A stretch of DNA of 64,000 bases from Anomaloglossus baeobatrachus (GCF_048569485.1 NC_134354.1:82610164-82674163); one strand, 5' to 3'. Shown: positions 44,201 to 62,300, counted from the first letter of the stretch. Program-made: numbers and translations. Notes: generated from the letters alone by a model not told the origin.

Positions 44201-47200
44201 TATATATTCTACCTGTAATAAACTACATCACTATATACTACACCTGTAATAAATTACATCACTATATACTGCACCTGTAATAAACTACATCACTATATAC
44301 TGCACCTGTAATAAACTACATCACTATATACTGCACCTGTAATAAACTATACCACTATCTACTACACCTGTAATAAACTACATCACTATATACTGCACTA
44401 GTAATAAACAACATCACTATATACTGCACCTGTAATAAACTACATCACTATATACTGCACCTGTAATAAACTACACCACTATATACTGCACCTGTAATAA
44501 ACTACACCACTATATACTATACCTGTAATAAGCTACATTACTATATATTCTACCTGTAATAAACTACATCACTATATACTGCACCTGTAATAAACTACAT
44601 CACTATATACTACACCTGTAATAAGTTACATCACTATATACTAAACCTGTAACAAACTACATCACTATATACTGCACCTGTAATAAACTACATCACTATA
44701 TACTGCACCTGTAATAAACTACATCACAATATACTGCACCTGTAATAAACTACATCACTATATACTACACCTGTAATAAGTTACATCACTATATACTAAA
44801 CCTGTAACAAACTACATCACTATATACTGCACCTGTAATAAACTACATCACTATATATTCCACCTGTAATAAACTACATCACTATATACTACACCTGTAA
44901 TAAGTTACATCACTATATACTGCACCTGTAATAAACTACATCACTATATACTGCACCTGTAATAAACTACATCACTATATACTGCACCTGTAATAAACTA
45001 CATCACTATATACTTCACCTGTAATAAACTACATCACTATATATTCCACCTGTAATAAACTACATCACTATATACTGCACCTGTAATAAACTACATCACT
45101 TTATACTGCACCTGTAATAAACTACATCACTATATATTCCACCTGTAATAAACTACATCACTATATACTACACCTGTAATAAACTACATCACTATATACT
45201 GCACCTGTAATAAACTACATCACTATATACTGCACCTGTAATAAACTACATCACTTTATACTGCACCTGTAATAAACTACATCACTATATATTCCACCTG
45301 TAATAAACTACATCACTATATACTACACCTGTAATAAACTACATCACTATATACTGCACCTGTAATAAACTACTTCACTATATACTGCACCTGTAATAAA
45401 CTACATCACTTTATACTGCACCTGTAATAAACTACATCACTATATATTCCACCTGTAATAAACTACATCACTATATACTGCACCTGTAATAAACTACATC
45501 ACTATATACTGCACCTGTAATAAACCATACCATTATTCACTACACCTGTAATAAACTACATCACTATATATTCTACCTGTAATAAACTACATCACTATAT
45601 CCTACACCTGTAATAAATTACATCACTATATACTGGACCTGTAATAAATTACATCACTATATACTGCACCTGTAATAAGTTACATCACTATATACTGCAC
45701 CTGTAATACATAACATCACTATATACTGCACCTGTAATAAATTACATCACTATATACTACACCTGTAATAAGTTACATCACTATATACTGCACCTGTAAT
45801 AAACTACATCACTATATACTGCACCTGTAATAAATTACATCACTATATAATGCACCTGTAATAAACTACATCACTATATGCTGCACCTGTAATAAACTAC
45901 ATCACTATATACTGCACCTGTAATAAACTACATCACTATATATTCCACCTGTAATAAACTACATCACTATATACTGCACCTGTAATAAACTACATCACTA
46001 TTTACTGCACCTGTAATAAGTTACATCACTATATACTACACCTGTAATAAACTACATCACTATATACTGCACCTGTAATAAACTACATCACTATATACTG
46101 CACCTGTAATAAACTACATTACTATATACTGCACCTGTAATAAACTATACCACTATATACTACACCTGTAATAAACTACATCACTATATATTCTACCTGT
46201 AATAAACTACATCACTATATACTGCACTAGTAATAAACAACATCACTATATACTGCACCTGTAATAAACTACATCACTATATACTGCACCTGTAATAAAC
46301 TACACCACTATATACTGCACCTGTAATAAACTACACCACTATATACTATACCTGTAATAAACTACATCACTATATATTCTACCTGTAATAAACTACATCA
46401 CTATATACTGCACCTGTAATAAACTACATCACTATATACTGCACCTGTAATAAACTACATCACTATATACTGCACCTGTAATAAACTACATCACTATATA
46501 TTCCACCTGTAATAAACTACATCACTATATACTGCACCTGTAAAAAACTACATCACTATATACTGCACCTGTAATAAACTATACCACAATATACTACACC
46601 TGTAATAAACTACATCAATATATACTGCACCTGTAATAAACTACATCACTTTATACTGCACATGTAATAAACTACATCACTATATACTGCACCTGTAAAA
46701 AAACTATACCACTATATACTGCACCTGTAATAAACTACATCACTATATATTCCACCTGTAATAAACTACATCACTATATACTGCACCTGTAATAAACTAC
46801 ATCACTATATACTGCACCTGTAATAAACTACATCAATATATACTGCACCTGTAATAAACTACATCACTTTATACTGCACCTGTAATAAACTACATCACTA
46901 TATATTCCACCTGTAATAAACTACATCACTATATACTGCACCTGTAATAAACTACATCACTATATACTGCACCTGTAATAAACTACATCACTATATACTG
47001 CACCTGTAATAAACTACATCACTACATACTGCACCTGTAATAAACTACATCACCATATACTGCACCTGTAATAAACTATACCACTATATACTACACCTGT
47101 AATAAATTACATCACTATATATTCCACCTGTAATAAACTACATCACTATATACTGCACCTGTAATAAACTACATCACTATATACTGCACCTGAAATAAAC

Positions 47201-50200
47201 TACATCACTATATATTCCACCTGTAATAAACTACATCACTATATACTGCACCTGTAATAAACTACATCAATATGTACTGCACCTGTAATAAACTACATCA
47301 CTATATACTGCACCTGTAATAAACTACATCACTATATACTGCACCTGTAATAAACTACACCACTATATACTATACCTGTAATAAACTATATCACTATATA
47401 TTCCACCTGTATTAAACTACATCACTATATATTACACCTGTAATAAGTTACATCACTATATACTACACCTGTAATAAACTACATCACTATATACTGCACC
47501 TGTAATAAACTACATCACTATATACTGCACCTGTAATAAACTACATCACTTTATACTGCACCTGTAATAAACTACATCACTATATATTCCACCTGTAATA
47601 AACTACATCACTATATACTGCACCTGTAATAAACTACATCACTATATACTACACCTGTAATAAACTACATCACTATATACTGCACCTGTAATAAACTACA
47701 TCACTATATACTGCACCTGTAATAAACTACATCACTATATACTGCACCTGTAATAAACTACATCACTATATATCCCACCTGTAATAAACTACATCACTAT
47801 ATACTACACCTGTAATAAACTACATCACTATATACTGCACCTGTAATAAACTACATCACTATATACTGCACCTGTAATAAACTACATCAATTTATACTGC
47901 ACCTGTAATAAACTACATCACTATATATTCCACCTGTAATAAACTACATCACTATGTACTGCACCTGTAATAAACTACATCACTATATACTGCACCTGTA
48001 ATAAACTAGACCATTATATACTACACCTGTAATAAACTACATCACTATATATTCTACCTGTAATAAACTACATCACTATATACTACACCTGTAATAAATT
48101 ACATCACTATATACTGCACCTGTAATAAATTACATAACTATATACTGCACCTGTAATAAGTTACATCACTATATACTGCACCTGTAATACATTACATCAC
48201 TATATACTGCACCTGTAATAAATTACATCACTATATACTACACCTGTAATAAGTTACATCACTATATACTGCACCTGTAATAAACTACATCACTATATAC
48301 TGCACCTGTAATAAATTACATCACTATATATTGCACCTGTAATAAACTACATCACTATATACTGTACCTGTAATAAACTACATCACTATATACTGCACCT
48401 GTAATAAACTACATCACTATATATTCCACCTGTAATAAACTACATCACTATATACTGCACCTGTAATAAACTACATCACTATTTACTGCACCTGTAATAA
48501 GTTACATCACTATATACTACACCTGTAATAAACTACATCACTATATACTGCACCTGTAATAATCTACATCACTATATACTGCACCTGTAATAAACTACAT
48601 CACTATATACTGCACCTGTAATAAACTATACCACTATATACTACACCTGTAATAAATTACATCACTATATATTCCACCTGTAATAAACTACATCACTATA
48701 TACTGCACCTGTAATAAACTACATCACTATATACTGCACCTGAAATAAACTACATCACTATATATTCCACCTGTAATAAACTACATCACTATATACTGCA
48801 CCTGTAATAAACTACATCAATATGTACTGCACCCGTCATAAACTACATCACTATATACTGCACCTGTAATAAACTACATCACTATATACTGCACCTGTAA
48901 TAAACTACACCACTATATACTATACCTGTAATAAACTATATCACTATATATTCCACCTGTATTAAACTACATCACTATATATTACACCTGTAATAAGTTA
49001 CATCACTATATACTACACCTGTAATAAACTACATCACTATATACTGCACCTGTAATAAACTACATCACTATATACTGCACCTGTAATAAACTACATCACT
49101 TTATACTGCACCTGTAATAAACTACATCACTATATATTCCACCTGTAATAAACTACATCACTATATACTGCACCTGTAATAAACTACATCACTATATACT
49201 ACACCTGTAATAAACTACATCACTATATACTGCACCTGTAATAAACTACATCACTATATACTGCACCTGTAATAAACTACATCACTATATACTGCACCTG
49301 TAATAAACTACATCACTATATATCCCACGTGTAATAAACTACATCACTATATACTACACCTGTAATAAACTACATCACTATATACTGCATCTGTAATAAA
49401 CTACATCACTATATACTGCACCTGTAATAAACTACATCAATTTATACTGCACCTGTAATAAACTACATCACTATGTACTGCACCTGTAATAAACTACATC
49501 ACTATATACTGCACCTGTAATAAACTAGACCATTATATACTACACCTGTAATAAACTACATCACTATATATTCTACCTGTAATAAACTACATCACTATAT
49601 ACTACACCTGTAATAAATTACATCACTATATACTGCACCTGTAATAAATTACATAACTATATACTGCACCTGTAATAAGTTACATCACTATATACTGCAC
49701 CTGTAATACATTACATCACTATATACTGCACCTGTAATAAATTACATCACTATATACTACACCTGTAATAAGTTACATCACTATATACTGCACCTGTAAT
49801 AAACTACATCACTATATACTGCACCTGTAATAAATTACATCACTATATATTGCACCTGTAATAAACTACATCACTATATACTGTACCTGTAATAAACTAC
49901 ATCACTATATACTGCACCTGTAATAAACTACATCACTATATATTCCACCTGTAATAAACTACATCACTATATACTGCACCTGTAATAAACTACATCACTA
50001 TTTACTGCACCTGTAATAAGTTACATCACTATATACTACACCTGTAATAAACTACATCACTATATACTGCACCTGTAATAATGTACATCACTATATACTG
50101 CACCTGTAATAAACTACATCACTATATACTGCACCTGTAATAAACTATACCACTATATACTACACCTGTAATAAACTACATCACTATATATTCTACCTGT

Positions 50201-53200
50201 AATAAACTACATCACTATATACTGCACTAGTAATAAACAACATCACTATATACTGCACCTGTAATAAACTACATCACTATATACTGCACCTGTAATAAAC
50301 TACACCACTATATACTGCACCTGTAATAAACTACACCCCTCTATACTATACCTGTAATAAACTACATCACTATATATTCTACCTGTAATAAACTACATCA
50401 CTATATACTGTACCTGTAATAAACTACATCACTATATACTACACCTGTAATAAGTTACATCACTATATACTACACCTGTAATAAACTACATCACTATATA
50501 CTGCACCTGTAATAAACTACATCTTTATATACTGCACCTGTAATAAACTACATCACTATATACTGCACCTGTAATAAACTACATCACTATATACTGCACC
50601 TGTAATAAACTACATCACTTTATACTGCACCTGTAATAAACTACATCACTATATATTCCACCTGTAATAAACTACATCACTATATACTACACCTGTAATA
50701 AACTACATCACTATATACTGCACCTGTAATAAACTACATCACTATATACTGCACCTGTAATAAACTACATCACTATATACTTCACCTGTAATACACTATA
50801 CCATTATATACTACACCTGTAATAAACTACATCACTATATATTCTACCTGTAATAAACTACATCACTATATACTACACCTGTAATAAATTACATCACTAT
50901 ATACTGGACCTGTAATAAATTACATCACTATATACTGCACCTGTAATAAGTTACATCACTATATACTACACCTGTAATAAATTACATCACTATATACTAC
51001 ACCTGTAATAAGTTACATCACTATATACTGCACCTGTAATAAACTACATCACTATATACTGCACCTGTAATAAATTACATCACTATATATTGCACCTGTA
51101 ATAAACTACATCACTATATACTGCACCTGTAATAAACTACATCACTATATACTGCACCTGTAATAAACTACATCACTATATATTCCACCTGTAATAAACT
51201 ACATCACTATATACTGCACCTGTAATAAACTACATCACTATATACTGCACCTGTAATACATTACATCACTATATACTGCACCTGTAATAAATTACATCAC
51301 TATATACTACACCTGTAATAAGTTACATCACTATATACTGCACCTGTAATAAACTACATCACTATATACTGCACCTGTAATAAACTATACCACTATATAC
51401 TACACCTGTAATAAATTACATCACTATATATTCCACCTGTAATAAACTACATCACTATATACTGCACCTGTAATAAACTACATCACTATATACTGCACCT
51501 GAAATAAACTACATCACTATATATTCCACCTGTAATAAACTACATCACTATATACTGCACCTGTAATAAACTACATCAATATGTACTGCACCCGTCATAA
51601 ACTACATCACTATATACTGCACCTGTAATAAACTACATCACTATATACTGCACCTGTAATAAACTACACCACTATATACTATACCTGTAATAAACTATAT
51701 CACTATATATTCCACCTGTATTAAACTACATCACTATATATTACACCTGTAATAAGTTACATCACTATATACTACACCTGTAATAAACTACATCACTATA
51801 TACTGCACCTGTAATAAACTACATCACTATATACTGCACCTGTAATAAACTACATCACTATATACTGCACCTGTAATAAACTACATCACTTTATACTGCA
51901 CCTGTAATAAACTACATCACTATATATTCCACCTGTAATAAACTACATCACTATATACTGCACCTGTAATAAACTACATCACTATATACTACACCTGTAA
52001 TAAACTACATCACTATATACTGCACCTGTAATAAACTACATCACTATATACTGCACCTGTAATAAACTACATCACTATATACTGCACCTGTAATAAACTA
52101 CATCACTATATATCCCACGTGTAATAAACTACATCACTATATACTACACCTGTAATAAACTACATCACTATATACTGCATCTGTAATAAACTACATCACT
52201 ATATACTGCACCTGTAATAAACTACATCAATTTATACTGCACCTGTAATAAACTACATCACTATATATTCCACCTGTAAAAAACTACATCACTATGTACT
52301 GCACCTGTAATAAACTACATCACTATATACTGCACCTGTAATAAACTAGACCATTATATACTACACCTGTAATAAACTACATCACTATATATTCTACCTG
52401 TAATAAACTACATCACTATATACTACACCTGTAATAAATTACATCACTATATACTGCACCTGTAATAAATTACATAACTATATACTGCACCTGTAATAAG
52501 TTACATCACTATATACTGCACCTGTAATACATTACATCACTATATACTGCACCTGTAATAAATTACATCACTATATACTACACCTGTAATAAGTTACATC
52601 ACTATATACTGCACCTGTAATAAACTACATCACTATATACTGCACCTGTAATAAATTACATCACTATATATTGCACCTGTAATAAACTACATCACTATAT
52701 ACTGTACCTGTAATAAACTACATCACTATATACTGCACCTGTAATAAACTACATCACTATATATTCCACCTGTAATAAACTACATCACTATATACTGCAC
52801 CTGTAATAAACTACATCACTATTTACTGCACCTGTAATAAGTTACATCACTATATACTACACCTGTAATAAACTACATCACTATATACTGCACCTGTAAT
52901 AATGTACATCACTATATACTGCACCTGTAATAAACTACATCACTATATACTGCACCTGTAATAAACTATACCACTATATACTACACCTGTAATAAACTAC
53001 ATCACTATATATTCTACCTGTAATAAACTACATCACTATATACTGCACTAGTAATAAACAACATCACTATATACTGCACCTGTAATAAACTACATCACTA
53101 TATACTGCACCTGTAATAAACTACACCACTATATACTGCACCTGTAATAAACTACACCCCTCTATACTATACCTGTAATAAACTACATCACTATATATTC

Positions 53201-56200
53201 TACCTGTAATAAACTACATCACTATATACTGTACCTGTAATAAACTACATCACTATATACTACACCTGTAATAAGTTACATCACTATATACTACACCTGT
53301 AATAAACTACATCACTATATACTGCACCTGTAATAAACTACATCTTTATATACTGCACCTGTAATAAACTACATCACTATATACTGCACCTGTAATAAAC
53401 TACATCACTATATACTGCACCTGTAATAAACTACATCACTATATATTCCACCTGTAATAAACTACATCACTATATACTGCACCTGTAATAAACTACATCA
53501 CTTTATACTGCACCTGTAATAAACTACATCACTATATATTCCACCTGTAATAAACTACATCACTATATACTACACCTGTAATAAACTACATCACTATATA
53601 CTGCACCTGTAATAAACTACATCACTATATACTGCACCTGTAATAAACTACATCACTATATACTTCACCTGTAATACACTATACCATTATATACTACACC
53701 TGTAATAAACTACATCACTATATATTCTACCTGTAATAAACTACATCACTATATACTACACCTGTAATAAATTACATCACTATATACTGGACCTGTAATA
53801 AATTACATCACTATATACTGCACCTGTAATAAGTTACATCACTATATACTACACCTGTAATAAATTACATCACTATATACTACACCTGTAATAAGTTACA
53901 TCACTATATACTGCACCTGTAATAAACTACATCACTATATACTGCACCTGTAATAAATTACATCACTATATATTGCACCTGTAATAAACTACATCACTAT
54001 ATACTGCACCTGTAATAAACTACATCACTATATACTGCACCTGTAATAAACTACATCACTATATATTCCACCTGTAATAAACTACATCACTATATACTGC
54101 ACCTGTAATAAACTACATCACTATATACTGCACCTGTAATACATTACATCACTATATACTGCACCTGTAATAAATTACATCACTATATACTACACCTGTA
54201 ATAAGTTACATCACTATATACTGCACCTGTAATAAACTACATCACTATATACTGCACCTGTAATAAATTACATCACTATATATTGCACCTGTAATAAACT
54301 ACATCACTATATACTGCACCTGTAATAAACTACATCACTATATACTGCACCTGTAATAAACTACATCACTATATATTCCACCTGTAATAAACTACATCAC
54401 TATATACTGCACCTGTAATAAACTACATCACTATTTACTGCACCTATAATAAGTTACATCACTATATACTACACCTGTAATAAACTACATCACTATATAC
54501 TGCACCTGTAATAAACTACATCACTATATACTGCACCTGTAATAAACTACATCACTATATACTGCACCTGTAATAAACTATACCACTATATACTACACCT
54601 GTAATAAACTACATCACTATATATTCTACCTGTAATAAACTACATCACTATATACTGCACTAGTAATAAACAACATCACTATATACTGCACCTGTAATAA
54701 ACTACATCACTATATACTGCACCTGTAATAAACTACACCACTATATACTGCACCTGTAATAAACTATACCACTATATACTATACCTGTAATAAACTACAT
54801 CACTATATATTCTACCTGTAATAAACTACATCACTATATACTGCACCTGTAATAAACTACATCACTATATACTACACCTGTAATAAGTTACATCACTATA
54901 TACTACACCTGTAATAAACTACATCACTATATACTGCACCTGTAATAAACTACATTACTATATACTGCACCTGTAATAAACTGCATCACTGTATACTGCA
55001 CCTGTAATAAACTACATCACTATATATTCCACCTGTAATAAACTACATCACTATATACTGCACCTGTAATAAACTACATCACTATATACTGCACCTGTAA
55101 TAAACTATACCAGTATGTACTACACCTGTAATAAACTACATCACTATATATTCTACCTGTAATAAACTACATCACTATATACTGCACCTGTAATAAACTA
55201 CATCACTATATACTGCACCTGTAATAAACTACGTCACTATATACTGCACCTGTAATAAACTATACCACTATATACTACACCTGTAATAAACTACATCACT
55301 ATATATTCTACCTGTAATAAATTACATCACTATATACTGCACCTGTAATAAACTACATCACTATATACTACACCTGTAATAAGTTACATCACTATATACT
55401 ACACCTGTAATAAACTACATCACTATATACTGCACCTGTAATAAGTTACATCACTATATACTGCACCTGTAATACATTACATCACTATATACTGCACCTG
55501 TAATAAATTACATCACTATATACTACACCTGTAATAAGTTACATCACTATATACTGCACCTGTAATAAACTACATCACTATATATTCCACCTGTAATAAA
55601 CTACATCACTATATACTGCACCTGTAATAAACTACATCACTATATACTGCACCTGTAATAAACTACATCACTATATACTGCACCTGTAATAAACTATACC
55701 ACAATATACTACACCTGTAATAAACTACATCACTATATATTCTACCTGTAATAAACTACATCACTATATACTGCACCTATAATAAACTACATCACTATAT
55801 ACTACACCTGTAATAAGTTACATCACTATATACTACACCTGTAATAAACTACATCACTATATACTGCACCTGTAATAAACTACACCACTATATACTGCAC
55901 CTGTAATAAACTACATCACTGTATACTGCACCTGTAATAAACTACATCACTATATATTCCACCTGTAATAAACTACATCACTATATACTGCACCTGTAAT
56001 AAACTATATACTGCACCTGTAATAAACTATACCAGTATGTACTACACCTGTAATAAACTACATCACTATATATTCTACCTGTAATAAACTACATCACTAT
56101 ATACTGCACCTGTAATAAACTACATCACTATATACTGCACCTGTAATAAACTACATCACTATATACTGCACCTGTAATAAACTATACCACTATATACTAC

Positions 56201-59200
56201 ACCTGTAATAAACTACATCACTATATATTCTACCTGTAATAAATTACATCACTATATACTGCACCTGTAATAAGTTACATCACTATATACTGCACCTGTA
56301 ATACATTACATCACTATATACTGCACCTGTAATAAATTACATCACTATATACTACACCTGTAATAAGTTACATCACTATATACTGCACCTGTAATAAACT
56401 ACATCACTATATATTCCACCTGTAATAAACTACATCACTATATACTGCACCTGTAATAAACTATATACTGCACCTGTAATAAACTATACCAGTATGTACT
56501 ACACCTGTAATAAACTACATCACTATATATTCTACCTGTAATAAACTACATCACTATATACTGCACCTGTAATAAACTACATCACTATATACTGCACCTG
56601 TAATAAACTACATCACTATATACTGCACCTGTAATAAACTATACCACTATATACTACACCTGTAATAAACTACTTCACTATATATTCTACCTGTAATAAA
56701 TTACATCACTATATACTGCACCTGTAATAAGTTACATCACTATATACTGCACCTGTAATACATTACATCACTATATACTGCACCTGTAATAAATTACATC
56801 ACTATATACTGCACCTGTAATAAACTACATCACTATATACTGCACCTGTAATAAACTATACCACAATATATTACACCTGTAATAAACTACATCACTATAT
56901 ATTCTACCTGTAATAAACTACATCACTATTTACTGCACCAGTAATAAACTACATCACTATATACTGCACCTGTAATAAACTACATCACTATATACTACAC
57001 CTCTAATAAACTACATCACTATATATTCTACCTGTAATAAATTACATCACTATATACTGCACCTGTAATAAACTACATCACTATATACTGCACCTGTAAT
57101 AATGTACATCACTATATACTGCACCTGTAATAAACTACATCACTATATACTGCACCTGTAATAAACTATACCACTATATACTACACCTGTAATAAACTAC
57201 ATCACTATATATTCTACCTGTAATAAACTACATCACTATATACTGCACTAGTAATAAACAACATCACTATATACTGCACCTGTAATAAACTACATCACTA
57301 TATACTGCACCTGTAATAAACTACACCACTATATACTGCACCTGTAATAAACTACACCCCTCTATACTATACCTGTAATAAACTACATCACTATATATTC
57401 TACCTGTAATAAACTACATCACTATATACTGTACCTGTAATAAACTACATCACTATATACTACACCTGTAATAAGTTACATCACTATATACTACACCTGT
57501 AATAAACTACATCACTATATACTGCACCTGTAATAAACTACATCTTTATATACTGCACCTGTAATAAACTACATCACTATATACTGCACCTGTAATAAAC
57601 TACATCACTATATACTGCACCTGTAATAAACTACATCACTATATATTCCACCTGTAATAAACTACATCACTATATACTGCACCTGTAATAAACTACATCA
57701 CTTTATACTGCACCTGTAATAAACTACATCACTATATATTCCACCTGTAATAAACTACATCACTATATACTACACCTGTAATAAACTACATCACTATATA
57801 CTGCACCTGTAATAAACTACATCACTATATACTGCACCTGTAATAAACTACATCACTATATACTTCACCTGTAATACACTATACCATTATATACTACACC
57901 TGTAATAAACTACATCACTATATATTCTACCTGTAATAAACTACATCACTATATACTACACCTGTAATAAATTACATCACTATATACTGGACCTGTAATA
58001 AATTACATCACTATATACTGCACCTGTAATAAGTTACATCACTATATACTACACCTGTAATAAATTACATCACTATATACTACACCTGTAATAAGTTACA
58101 TCACTATATACTGCACCTGTAATAAACTACATCACTATATACTGCACCTGTAATAAATTACATCACTATATATTGCACCTGTAATAAACTACATCACTAT
58201 ATACTGCACCTGTAATAAACTACATCACTATATACTGCACCTGTAATAAACTACATCACTATATATTCCACCTGTAATAAACTACATCACTATATACTGC
58301 ACCTGTAATAAACTACATCACTATATACTGCACCTGTAATACATTACATCACTATATACTGCACCTGTAATAAATTACATCACTATATACTACACCTGTA
58401 ATAAGTTACATCACTATATACTGCACCTGTAATAAACTACATCACTATATACTGCACCTGTAATAAATTACATCACTATATATTGCACCTGTAATAAACT
58501 ACATCACTATATACTGCACCTGTAATAAACTACATCACTATATACTGCACCTGTAATAAACTACATCACTATATATTCCACCTGTAATAAACTACATCAC
58601 TATATACTGCACCTGTAATAAACTACATCACTATTTACTGCACCTATAATAAGTTACATCACTATATACTACACCTGTAATAAACTACATCACTATATAC
58701 TGCACCTGTAATAAACTACATCACTATATACTGCACCTGTAATAAACTACATCACTATATACTGCACCTGTAATAAACTATACCACTATATACTACACCT
58801 GTAATAAACTACATCACTATATATTCTACCTGTAATAAACTACATCACTATATACTGCACTAGTAATAAACAACATCACTATATACTGCACCTGTAATAA
58901 ACTACATCACTATATACTGCACCTGTAATAAACTACACCACTATATACTGCACCTGTAATAAACTATACCACTATATACTATACCTGTAATAAACTACAT
59001 CACTATATATTCTACCTGTAATAAACTACATCACTATATACTGCACCTGTAATAAACTACATCACTATATACTACACCTGTAATAAGTTACATCACTATA
59101 TACTACACCTGTAATAAACTACATCACTATATACTGCACCTGTAATAAACTACATTACTATATACTGCACCTGTAATAAACTGCATCACTGTATACTGCA

Positions 59201-62200
59201 CCTGTAATAAACTACATCACTATATATTCCACCTGTAATAAACTACATCACTATATACTGCACCTGTAATAAACTACATCACTATATACTGCACCTGTAA
59301 TAAACTATACCAGTATGTACTACACCTGTAATAAACTACATCACTATATATTCTACCTGTAATAAACTACATCACTATATACTGCACCTGTAATAAACTA
59401 CATCACTATATACTGCACCTGTAATAAACTACGTCACTATATACTGCACCTGTAATAAACTATACCACTATATACTACACCTGTAATAAACTACATCACT
59501 ATATATTCTACCTGTAATAAATTACATCACTATATACTGCACCTGTAATAAACTACATCACTATATACTACACCTGTAATAAGTTACATCACTATATACT
59601 ACACCTGTAATAAACTACATCACTATATACTGCACCTGTAATAAGTTACATCACTATATACTGCACCTGTAATACATTACATCACTATATACTGCACCTG
59701 TAATAAATTACATCACTATATACTACACCTGTAATAAGTTACATCACTATATACTGCACCTGTAATAAACTACATCACTATATATTCCACCTGTAATAAA
59801 CTACATCACTATATACTGCACCTGTAATAAACTACATCACTATATACTGCACCTGTAATAAACTACATCACTATATACTGCACCTGTAATAAACTATACC
59901 ACAATATACTACACCTGTAATAAACTACATCACTATATATTCTACCTGTAATAAACTACATCACTATATACTGCACCTATAATAAACTACATCACTATAT
60001 ACTACACCTGTAATAAGTTACATCACTATATACTACACCTGTAATAAACTACATCACTATATACTGCACCTGTAATAAACTACACCACTATATACTGCAC
60101 CTGTAATAAACTACATCACTGTATACTGCACCTGTAATAAACTACATCACTATATATTCCACCTGTAATAAACTACATCACTATATACTGCACCTGTAAT
60201 AAACTATATACTGCACCTGTAATAAACTATACCAGTATGTACTACACCTGTAATAAACTACATCACTATATATTCTACCTGTAATAAACTACATCACTAT
60301 ATACTGCACCTGTAATAAACTACATCACTATATACTGCACCTGTAATAAACTACATCACTATATACTGCACCTGTAATAAACTATACCACTATATACTAC
60401 ACCTGTAATAAACTACATCACTATATATTCTACCTGTAATAAATTACATCACTATATACTGCACCTGTAATAAGTTACATCACTATATACTGCACCTGTA
60501 ATACATTACATCACTATATACTGCACCTGTAATAAATTACATCACTATATACTACACCTGTAATAAGTTACATCACTATATACTGCACCTGTAATAAACT
60601 ACATCACTATATATTCCACCTGTAATAAACTACATCACTATATACTGCACCTGTAATAAACTATATACTGCACCTGTAATAAACTATACCAGTATGTACT
60701 ACACCTGTAATAAACTACATCACTATATATTCTACCTGTAATAAACTACATCACTATATACTGCACCTGTAATAAACTACATCACTATATACTGCACCTG
60801 TAATAAACTACATCACTATATACTGCACCTGTAATAAACTATACCACTATATACTACACCTGTAATAAACTACTTCACTATATATTCTACCTGTAATAAA
60901 TTACATCACTATATACTGCACCTGTAATAAGTTACATCACTATATACTGCACCTGTAATACATTACATCACTATATACTGCACCTGTAATAAATTACATC
61001 ACTATATACTGCACCTGTAATAAACTACATCACTATATACTGCACCTGTAATAAACTATACCACAATATATTACACCTGTAATAAACTACATCACTATAT
61101 ATTCTACCTGTAATAAACTACATCACTATTTACTGCACCAGTAATAAACTACATCACTATATACTGCACCTGTAATAAACTACATCACTATATACTACAC
61201 CTCTAATAAACTACATCACTATATATTCTACCTGTAATAAATTACATCACTATATACTGCACCTGTAATAAACTACATCACTATATACTACACCTCTAAT
61301 AAACTACATCACTATATATTCTACCTGTAATAAACTACATCACTATATACTGCACCTGTAATAAACTACATCACTATATATTCCACCTGTAATAAACTAC
61401 ATCACTATATATTCCACCTGTAATAAACTACATCACTATATATTCCACCTTTAATAAACTACATCACTATATACTGCACCTGTAATAAACTACATCACTA
61501 TTTATTCCACCTGTAATAAACTACATCACTATATACTGCACCTGTAATAAACTACATCACTATATATTCCACCTGTAATAAACTACATCACTATATACTG
61601 CACCTGTAATAAACTACTTCACTATATATTCCACCTGTAATAAACTACATCACTATATACTGCACCTGTAATAAACTACATCACTATATACTGCACCTGT
61701 AATAAACTACATCACTATATACTACACCTGTAATAAACTACTTCACTATATATTCCACCTGTAATAAACTACATCACTATATACTGCACCTGTAATAAAA
61801 TACATCACTATATATTCCACCTGTAATAAACTATATCACTATATATTCCACCTGTAATAAACTACATCACTATATACTACACCTGTAATAAACTTCATCA
61901 CTATATACTGCACCTGTAATAAACTACATCACTATATACTGCACCTGTAATAAACTACATCACTATATACTACACCTGTAGTAAACTACATCACTATATA
62001 CTGCACATGTAATAAACTACATAACTATATACTACACCTGTAATAAACTACATCACTATATACTGCACCTGTAATAAACTACATCACTATATACTGCACC
62101 TGTAATAAACTACATCACTATATACTGCACCTGTAATACATTACATCACTATATACTGCACCTGTAATAAATTACATAACTATATACTGCACCTGTAAAA

Positions 62201-62300
62201 CTACATCACTATATACTGCACCTATAATACATTACATCACTATATACTGCACCTGTATTAAACTACATCCCCATATACTGCACCTGTAATATACTACATC
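38245..62300. repeat. 31-bp minisatellite, right segment (24 kb)
   Basis: About 775 monomers of consensus CACCTGTAATAAACTACATC plus ACTATATACTG (about 32 percent GC). Recurrent variants are ATATATTCCAC, TGCACTAGTAATAAACAAC, AAACTATACC and AAGTTAC. Variant order shows block duplications: about 1426 bp (46 monomers) near 38.5-41.2 kb, 1550 bp (50 monomers) near 47.1-50 kb, 2759-2821 bp near 48.6-52.9 kb, and a 4200-bp block. No gene, spacer or insertion is seen in the 24 kb. Confidence 0.97.
52860..61289. repeat. Exact 4.2-kb tandem duplication within the satellite
   Basis: Every row I compared between 52860-57089 and 57060-61289 is identical at an offset of 4200 bases. The matches include rare variants and two 8-bp-short monomers (near 55998 and 56460, repeated near 60198 and 60660). 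The copies overlap by about one monomer, as expected from unequal exchange. It is either a very recent duplication or an assembly artefact. Confidence 0.88.

Noticed and set aside
26981-62300. CRISPR-like regularly repeated array
   Set aside because: The 31-bp repeats are head-to-tail with no unique spacers, in a eukaryotic transposon context. It is a minisatellite.
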